From Sipunculus nudus (taxonomy: Eukaryota; Annelida; Sipuncula; Golfingiida; Sipunculidae), in NCBI GenBank assembly GCA_026874595.1, contig CM049306.1, positions 60,828,019-60,892,018 of the forward strand: a DNA stretch of 64,000 bases. Reading direction: 5' to 3'. Every line of letters begins with the position of its first letter. The first letter of the stretch is position 1. Of this stretch, positions 56,727 through 64,000 are shown one piece after another. The translations under genes were made by a program, and so were the position numbers. Below the pieces are notes generated by a model, which was not told the DNA's origin, did no database searches, and saw only the letters and a list, made by a program, of their open reading frames with translations.

Positions 56727-59700
56727 GTATTCTTAGGAACAAATCTAAGATAAGATGGCAGGTGAAAATGGTAGCACCATGGAAGAGGTGTATCATACAT
56801 GCTGTGGACTTTTCTGACAACTGGGAATAATATTTTTATTAAACTGCAACCTTTCTACTTTTCCTGATTATTATTTTAAAGGTTCAGAGAATCTTCATAA
56901 GTTTTAATGAGTTTCAATAGTGAAGCTTGGTCAAGACAATACTGTGATTAATAAATCAGTTCTCCTCCAAACAAGTTCTCCAAGAGGGCATGTCATGTAT
57001 GCAACATAAACAACAGAAGGGAATTCCCTATGTTTGAACACAGAAGACCATTAAAGGAAGCCTTTCAACTCATACTCTTTGAGAGTGCAGATACCATCAG
57101 TGCAGACACACATTTTATTAGCTTCATCAAAAAGGGTTGTTTTCAATCTGCTTCTTGTGTTCTTGTTTGGCTGTTTGCTTGTTTGACTGTGTGACTTAAT
57201 TATTACTCTAAACACTAGGAATAGATTATCCTACAACTTGGTGGGATATGATTGGTCCAGGTAACATGGAGAGATATACTTCTTGCTAATCAAATGTTAA
57301 GATTATTTCTTTTGTCTGTGCAGGAAAGCTCTTTTCATTCTTCAAATTATAACTTCCTTGCCACAGATATACTAATTTATTTTATATTTATGTATTTTAT
57401 CTAGATTTGATTTTTTTAATGAATCATTGATACGGAATAGACAAACAAAAATTGATAACAAATAGAATTTATACATACTGTTAGCCAAGGAAATCATATA
57501 TGATGAAAGTTGGCAGCCTTAGAAATAAAAATAGAAATGAAGTTATCATTAATATGGTTTCAGTCATTATCAGGGTAGGTTTACAAATTACAACTGTGAA
57601 AGCGTGAATGAAACCAATCTTAATTGTCAAGGCAATACTGTAACAGTAATATGTATATATGTCACACACTGCATAAACTTGCTTTTATGCTACTATCATA
57701 AGCAACCATACAAAGTAAAATGTTTATTAAACACTTTCTTTGGACTAAAACCAATCCTGATTAGAGCTTATAAGATTGAATATGTATATGTAAAGGGAAG
57801 AATGATTATTTGGGTTTATGTGGTATCTTTTCAGGAAAGATAAGAATTCCCATATTTCCAAGGAAGAGTCTTCTGTAATGCTCTTTTTTCCTTGTACATT
57901 TACATCTCACACATAATTCATATATGATTCTAAACAATGGATGCCACACAGAATCATAGTTTTTTAACATCCTTTAAAAAAGTTCTTTATAATAGCACAA
58001 GATCAGAGGTAGCTCTAATTGAATTCCAAAAGAATATTTTGGTGAGATCAGAATTTGTCTTCAGAAAAACTACAACCAGACATTGAAACTAAAATACAAG
58101 CCTTCCCTAAATTTGTCTTAAGTATCAGGTTCTTGTTCTGGAAGAATTTTTGTTATCTGTTCCTAGATGCAAGATTTAAGTTTTCCTGTGAATGTACACA
58201 AAATTGGATGAAAACATATTAGATCCAAAATCATGGAGTCAAGGAGCACAATGACATGCATTATAAATAACTAAACTGCACTGACAAAACTAGATCAAGC
58301 AACAACCTACATGCACAACCTCTGTGTTGGATAACAATATCTTAGTTACAAACAAACCTGGAATTAATTAGCATACTTAGGTCTCCTTTGTCTTTTTAAC
58401 CAACAATAATAACTTTTTTTCAGATACATAAGGATTTGTGTGATATGTAATTCCAGTAACCATAAACTGATGGTACCTGTATACCTAGAATTATGTAAAA
58501 ATCACAACTTTCCATATCAAGGAAAGCTTATAAAATAATAAAGCAAAAATATCAAAGAAAAGAAAATGAAATAAAAATGTGAAAATCTTAATACATAGGT
58601 TAAAGTAATGGGAAAAAGAATATTCAGTACATTCTAGATAAATAAGAAGGAATGGATTAAATGTAGAGTTTCAAGTTACAGTGGGGGAAAAATATGATTT
58701 AAAAATAAAGGCATTGTCTTTATAAATTTATACAGGAAAAAAATAATTTTGCACACTGACATTGACCTTTAAAATCCTTTGTCATGCTTGTACTCCAGAT
58801 TTTTGCATCCAGATACTGTTGAATATGAAAAAATGAAAAACCATCCTTAAAACTTTTTTTTCATGCTACATACTGTATGATGCACAAAGAATGCTTTATG
58901 ATGCAACTGAAAAGTTCATTAGAGAATTGTTAAAATATTAAAACCTAGGATGCTGCTGCAGCATAAGAATATTTTGCTCTTACATGTTTTTAAGTCTAAA
59001 GGGCTATATCTTTTTACATTTGTTCACTTTGGATTAGAGTATATATTTCTAAGACATCTGCCTGGTCTATATTTTTAAATCCAGGTTTGTTTAGTATTTA
59101 CAAACAAATTTCATACACCACTGTTTTTTTAACTGCCTGTGGGCATTATACAAGAATTTTTAAGGAGTGTCACAATAATATCATAATTAATGGATATATA
59201 ACTGCATTAAAAATAGAGGTAATTCAGACTTAATCAGTTCTGTAAAAAGAATGTCTTAACTAGTCCTAAATGGCAGTTAGAATTACCAATCCTTGAGTAT
59301 AACCTTATCAAAATGGTTCAGGGTTCCTTAAAGCTAGGAAAGTAGAAAAAGACTGTAACATGATTCCTGAAAACCTGTCAGGGTAGATCTGGCAAAGAAG
59401 TATCCTGAGGGAGCCAGTCAATATGAATGCAGTGTTTTGTTTCCAATTCTATACAAATTGCCCTTTCTCTTATGTATAATGCCAGAGACCACAGGGTAAT
59501 TGACAGTAAATACTTTCAGATGACTGGATCCTGAAGAATGGCAAGACACAAAGCCAGGTGATGCTTAATTTATCTAAGGTTATGCACTCAATCAATTTTC
59601 TCAACCAATTATCAATTCTTTTAAAGTCTAAAACTGCCCAGGTAAAAATGCAAGCAGAATTTGCTGGACTAATGAAATTCCCCTGTCTGCCTGTAAGCAA

Positions 59701-61500
59701 CAACCAACTGATGCAACAGGTATTTGTAATGAGAAGAACTGACAAACGCCAGAGTGGTCTCATCTGCAGCCTCGAATATTAAGTGCCTGGCAACACTTCT
59801 CCAGAAATACCAGACTGCTACTGCTCTTAGAGCAGGAATTATATTATTGAGGCTCAATGGCATGTGATACTGTTGTTTGCACTGCACCTGTGGAGAAGAC
59901 GTTCATGGGGGCTCCTTACACTGCCACAAATGTCAAGCCAGGAAACTTAATCAATCCACAATTCCCTGTTGTCAGGTGGACGACATATCATGTAATTTCA
60001 TCAAATCAAAAATCATAAAGACTTTTTCCCCCAAATTACATAAAACAACCACGAGGCTTTAAGATGGTGATGACTGACAGGCAACTGATTATTTTATCCC
60101 TGTATACAGATTATTTAAACCTTTGCGTTGCTTTCTGCCTGGACCAAACATTTCTTACCCTGCCAGTAACAGATTTTAGACATGGACGATCTAGCAACCT
60201 CAGTTATAAATGCCACTACATAGTGTCTGATCTCACCTTTAAATCATCAGATTTTATTCTTGACATTCCAGTCTACCATATGGCAGACAAAGATAAGATG
60301 TGACGGTTTAAATTATAAGCCTCTTATTGACCATTATAATCACTTTTACAGCTAATATGTCTTGACAGCTGCAAATATTATCTAGGCTTTACACATCCAT
60401 CAGTTTGATTATTAAGTCTATAAGAATTTATAAAAAGTTTTCTCAATCACATTTCACCTAATATTTAAAGTATATATTTTGAAAATCATTTTCATATTTG
60501 GCATCTCGAATGATTTGATATGTTTGATAAAAGAAATAACAACAGTCCACATCAGGGAAAATGTGGATATTTATATTTATGCGTCCCTGGTAAGTTTTCA
60601 AGGATTTAGAAAATATCTCATAATTACATGTCTGGAACATCAAAAACATTTTTTAGAAACTGGCCACTGGCAAACTAAAGCTCACACAGAATATTATTTC
60701 TACTTACACCACTGCTGAAATGGTTTTTGCCCAGTGTTCCAATAAAGTAACCCAATCATGATTATACTGGTGACCAGTGTTCAAATTGACTGAAAAATTT
60801 GTAAGAAGCATGTTGCAGCTGACATAACATTTAGCAGACATCATGGCTACAGGTACAACATGGACATGGCCAATCAACAGGACCAATCATTTTTTAATGG
60901 CTAATCCACAAATGAGAAAGCTTGTAGCAGGGTGTGGCCTGGGTGTCCTCATTATGCAAGAGGTATACCAAGATGCCCTGACCAATATAAATAATTGACA
61001 TTTACTGTGGTTGCCTTTTTATTTGCGAGGATTTCAAATTTGTGATAAGTAAGGGTTGATATTATAAATAAAAATAGATCATGTGTGTTCAAACATTTGA
61101 TATTTTAAATGATATATACTATCTTTCCTATTATCTTTCTAATCCAATATTTTTGTTAATAAGATTTTATGTGAACAATATTTAATACAATTAATTCACA
61201 TAATAATGCTTAAAGTGTGTGTATGAGTCTTTTGTATTATGAGAGATTGTGAGAAAATGGAATCTGAAAATGGAACATTTTATCAGTGAAAATCACAAAA
61301 TTTTAACCTCCTGCAAAGATGAAGCCAAGCACAGTATCCTTCAACTGAGAGCTATGCAGGATACCCAGTAACAGAAAGATAATCAGCTCATTTCAAAATG
61401 AGAACAACACTAATTTCACAACAAGTGCATCCATGCATTATGATGGGACTGGACCGTAAAGAAGAACAGGAAATATTGTTTTTTTACCCAAGTTACTTAC
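56727..61500. other. No supported gene; intron-like
   Basis: Long AT-rich stretch. Several weak exon-like segments with donors (60559-60593 plus, ending at GTAAGTTTT; about 60711-60790 minus, ending at GTAAGTAG) were noted, but none has a recognisable product. No repeat family ends were seen. Confidence 0.4.
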
Positions 61501-61569
61501 TGGAAGTTTCTGTCATCCTGGAGCATTTTGACACTTATGTTCCCAAATAAACCAGCAATGAAGCTATAT
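61501..61569 (-). CDS. Weak candidate exon, product unknown
   Basis: On the minus strand a strong donor GTAAGTAAC (61500 downward) ends a 69-nt segment that starts after GGCTATTCAG. One frame is open (YSFIAGLFGNISVK, then MLQDDRNF). The 3' splice site has a poor pyrimidine tract, and no family is recognised. It is upstream of and on the same strand as the kinase exon, but the residues do not match a kinase N-lobe that I know. Confidence 0.18.
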
Positions 61570-62532
61570 CTGAATAGCCTCAAAAGTTCATGTATATTAT
61601 TTGAAGGTGTACTTAATATGAACCAATCACTTGGGATCAAGAGAGGCAATTAACCGGGAAGAAGTGGTCCAAGATTCAAATCTAATTATCAGAATCATCC
61701 AGGCATATCAAAGCTATTAGGAAACAATGGCACATCAGTCAAATACTGATTAAAGAAATTACTGAAGTATCACCATATATATAATCATGTAGTAAGATCA
61801 TGTATCATTTAAGCTTAAACAAATAAGCAGTGAGCTCTAGGTGATAATATTAAAAAATTCATCTCACCAGGTTTCCCAAATATAAGTTCTAGTACTAAAA
61901 TTACCCATATGGGTACACATATACACATTAATGAAAAGTTTTATACCCCATCTCGTGTTGTGGTCTTGATTACTGCCTCATATTTGGAGAATTGGCAGCA
62001 TATCCAAAAAATCAGCTGGTTCAGATTGGAACTATACCATCCCTGATTTTGCTGTCAACCTGCACGGTATGTAAAACTGACCCATACACCTGGCACCACT
62101 TACCATACACCACAATCTAGATGTGTTGAATGTGTTTGGTATGTCGAAGAAAGAATTCTGCTCAACAAGCCCTCAGAAATTTGGGCAAAGTCCTCAGAAA
62201 TTTGGGCAAAGTCTGCAGACAGAGAAATTTTAGTTTTCATAGGAACTGATCCATCAACGTTTGTTTTCCTGCTGTCCAAAATTTAGGAGATTGGTACAGA
62301 AAAGTGGTCCAACTCTAACAAATTGGGGGACTAGGACTTTATCTGACTCCTTGTCTGGTTGAATCAATAATCAGAGGTACATCAAGTGATTTTTCATAAA
62401 ATTACAAACTTATAAAACTGCAGCAATGAATCACATGGCTCCATTTGACAAACAGGAACATTAAAACTGGCTAAACTAATGTATATGAGTTAGTCCTGAT
62501 AAACTGGGTTTCAAATCATGTCATATTTTTCT
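61570..62532. other. No gene recognised
   Basis: Unassigned sequence; a short direct duplication (CCTCAGAAATTTGGGCAAAG twice, at about 62170 and 62192) is present. Confidence 0.4.
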
Positions 62533-62646
62533 GTAGTCCAGAACTGCATGGACTGTTCGGGGCCAATTTATAATCTGATAGTATTTGTTGCCCCCATAGA
62601 CTATCAGAATATAAATAGGCCCCAAACAGTCCAGTCCTGGACTAAC
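62533..62646. repeat. Long imperfect hairpin (foldback), about 114 nt
   Basis: The left arm GGACTGTTCGGGGCCAATTT and the following ATAATCTGATAGT pair with the right arm ACTATCAGAATATAAATAGG and CCCCAAACAGTCC: 33 positions with three mismatches. Outside them GTAGTCCAG and CTGGACTA extend the stem. The loop is about 17 nt. It may be a miniature inverted-repeat element or an RNA hairpin of microRNA-precursor size. A 64-codon plus frame across it is not believable as a gene. Confidence 0.75.
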
Positions 62647-63587
62647 TTCTCTGTAACTACCATGATCCACCAGGATTCTTTTATCCAGGAGTCTAAACTA
62701 TCTGGATCTTAATTCTGACAGATAATGCTAGCATGACAAACAATTGTGCGTGCAGTGCCATACAGACACACACACCAGTAGTTCATATCAATTCAATAGC
62801 TCATAAATTAAACCAGCCATGGTAAATGATATACTCATTATAGGGCAACTCTTCCAATAGTCTACATTTGCTATTGGTCAACTAATTTTTATTCTTCACA
62901 TTTTAGGATCATGTTTGAATATTATAAGTATAAGTCTAAATATTATAAGTATTGACATTTTCCTCAAGTGTTTATACAAAAAGCATTTATCTGTTTGTAG
63001 GATTATCATAGAATACATAATGTTATGGTATCACCAACCCTGGTAGAATGAATATTTTCTGATAATTTTAGTCTTGATCTGAGTCAAGATTTACCTTCAG
63101 GATAACATTTTCCCATGGAACTCATTTATCTAGGCTTTTTTATCACCTCAGATTCCAAGTCAAACCTAGTCATGGACCTGTAAGTACTGTTATACAGGCA
63201 TGCCAATCCCAGCGTGGAAATCTATCCATCCAATCCCATCACAGGCAGTTTGCTTAAAGGGACCTATTCTGATATCTGGCATGTATTAATTAAAAAAAAG
63301 ATAATCCTTGAAACTTAGAATAAAATTAGGCCAAAAAATGCCAGTCCCACAGCAAACAGGCTTATCATTTTGTGTTTATCCATGCATTAGTCACATGTCA
63401 GAGGCAGGCCAAAATATTACAATCACATTCAACAAGGGCATCTATACTTCAAATAGACAAACCAGTTTTGCAAAATAGGGTGTCTTTTTAATGTTGATAC
63501 ATATGCAACAACCATCTTAGGTTGAATGTTTTTCCCCCTTTGACAACATTGTTGTGGTAACTAACAATTTGCATATAAACAAGTATG
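62647..63587. other. No gene recognised
   Basis: AT-rich unassigned sequence with a short duplication TCTAAATATTATAAGTAT near 62914-62952. Confidence 0.4.
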
Positions 63588-63925
63588 TCACAGGACAAAC
63601 TCCGACCCAGTAGAATCGTCGATCTTACTAGGACAAAGTCCGATCTGACTTTTTACTAGGAGAAAGATCAGACTTTCTACTAGTATGATCGGCGATTCTA
63701 CTAGGACAAATTCCGATCTTAGCCTCTACTAGGACAAACTCTGATCAACCAGAGACCACAACATAATTAGACTTTCTACTAGTAGAATCGGCGATTCTGC
63801 TAGGACAAACACCAATCGTGGTCTCTACTTGGACAAACTCCAATCATATATAAATGTAGTAGTTGGATTAGAGCTTCTACTAGGACAAACTCTGATTGTA
63901 GTCTCTACTAGGACAAACTTACCAT
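63588..63925 (+). repeat. Palindrome-rich short-motif array
   Basis: About nine copies of a motif close to TACTAGGACAAACTCCGATC occur at about 63590, 63636, 63655, 63697, 63727, 63798, 63826, 63878 and 63906, at irregular spacing of 19 to 71 bp. Between them are perfect palindromes such as TTCTACTAGTAGAA (63774-63787) and AGAATCGGCGATTCT (63784-63798). It ends abruptly before CTTACCATAATGG. No coding sequence; the class is unknown. Confidence 0.7.
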
Positions 63926-64000
63926 AATGGTCTAATTTCTGAAACCTGAGATTATGAATAAATTAAACACAGTAATATGGTAACCAAATGTTTTATTTAT

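Noticed and set aside
60711-60790. Minus-strand exon candidate ending at GTAAGTAG
   Set aside because: Good splice-like signals, but the surrounding CCAGTGTTC repeats and lack of any family match make chance likely.
63588-63925. CRISPR-like repeat-spacer structure
   Set aside because: Motif copies are degenerate, spacing is uneven and intervening sequence is itself palindromic and related.

Overview
The window looks like non-coding chromosomal DNA of an animal, most likely a marine invertebrate of molluscan type. It is AT-rich, has no long open reading frames, carries GT-AG split coding fragments, and is packed with dispersed repeats, tRNA-derived SINE-like units, microsatellites and minisatellites. 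The mollusc assignment is inference: it rests on my recollection of similar hairpin-tailed repeats with GGACGGACG runs in bivalve and gastropod genomes. No organism-specific gene proves it.

Genes are sparse. The best piece of host coding sequence is a 38-nt exon on the minus strand at 31517-31554. It encodes the catalytic loop of a Ser/Thr protein kinase (R-DIKPDNILLDEE-G) with correct splice sites and phases. It may belong to an STK32/YANK-like or other AGC-type kinase with very large introns, in which case much of the window is intronic. Weaker exon candidates of unknown product lie at 4194-4275 (+, possible first coding exon beside a promoter-like region), 8949-9032 (+), 15083-15197 (-) and 61501-61569 (-). 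A decayed hAT transposase C-terminus lies at 13148-13829, with a G-rich hAT-like 3' end to about 14240.

Most of the rest is repetitive. Family 1/2 elements share a head (a GACCCATGGGTC palindrome followed by GCTCAGCTGA) and a tail (a GGACGGACG run, then a near-perfect 29-nt hairpin, then AAAAA), but carry different interiors. They occupy about 854-2742, 3570-3900, 4851-6320, 16555-16890, 21002-29632, 41391-44465, 47775-51030 and 51034-52882. The 21.9-28.55 kb copy has expanded into an array of roughly 338-bp units. Family 3 occurs twice in opposite orientations (48179-49876 and 53095-54277), has unrelated termini, but repeats the same end design: the head motif is the exact complement of the 3' arm of the terminal hairpin. 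This resembles Helentron/HINE-type rolling-circle elements and is the main candidate for a little-described system here.

Simple tandem arrays are the third layer: a 158-170 bp array (9118-9735), a 55-bp array of about 23 units carrying splice-donor-like GTAAGT motifs (33028-34288), a 55-bp array of about 43 units, most with a perfect IR1 nuclear-receptor-type palindrome (38665-41065), a tRNA-like array of about 50-bp units (46588-47095), and a palindrome-rich ACTAGGACAAA array at the right edge (63588-63925). I see no interacting set of genes; the biology of the window is mainly that of transposable elements and satellites, possibly inside one large gene.
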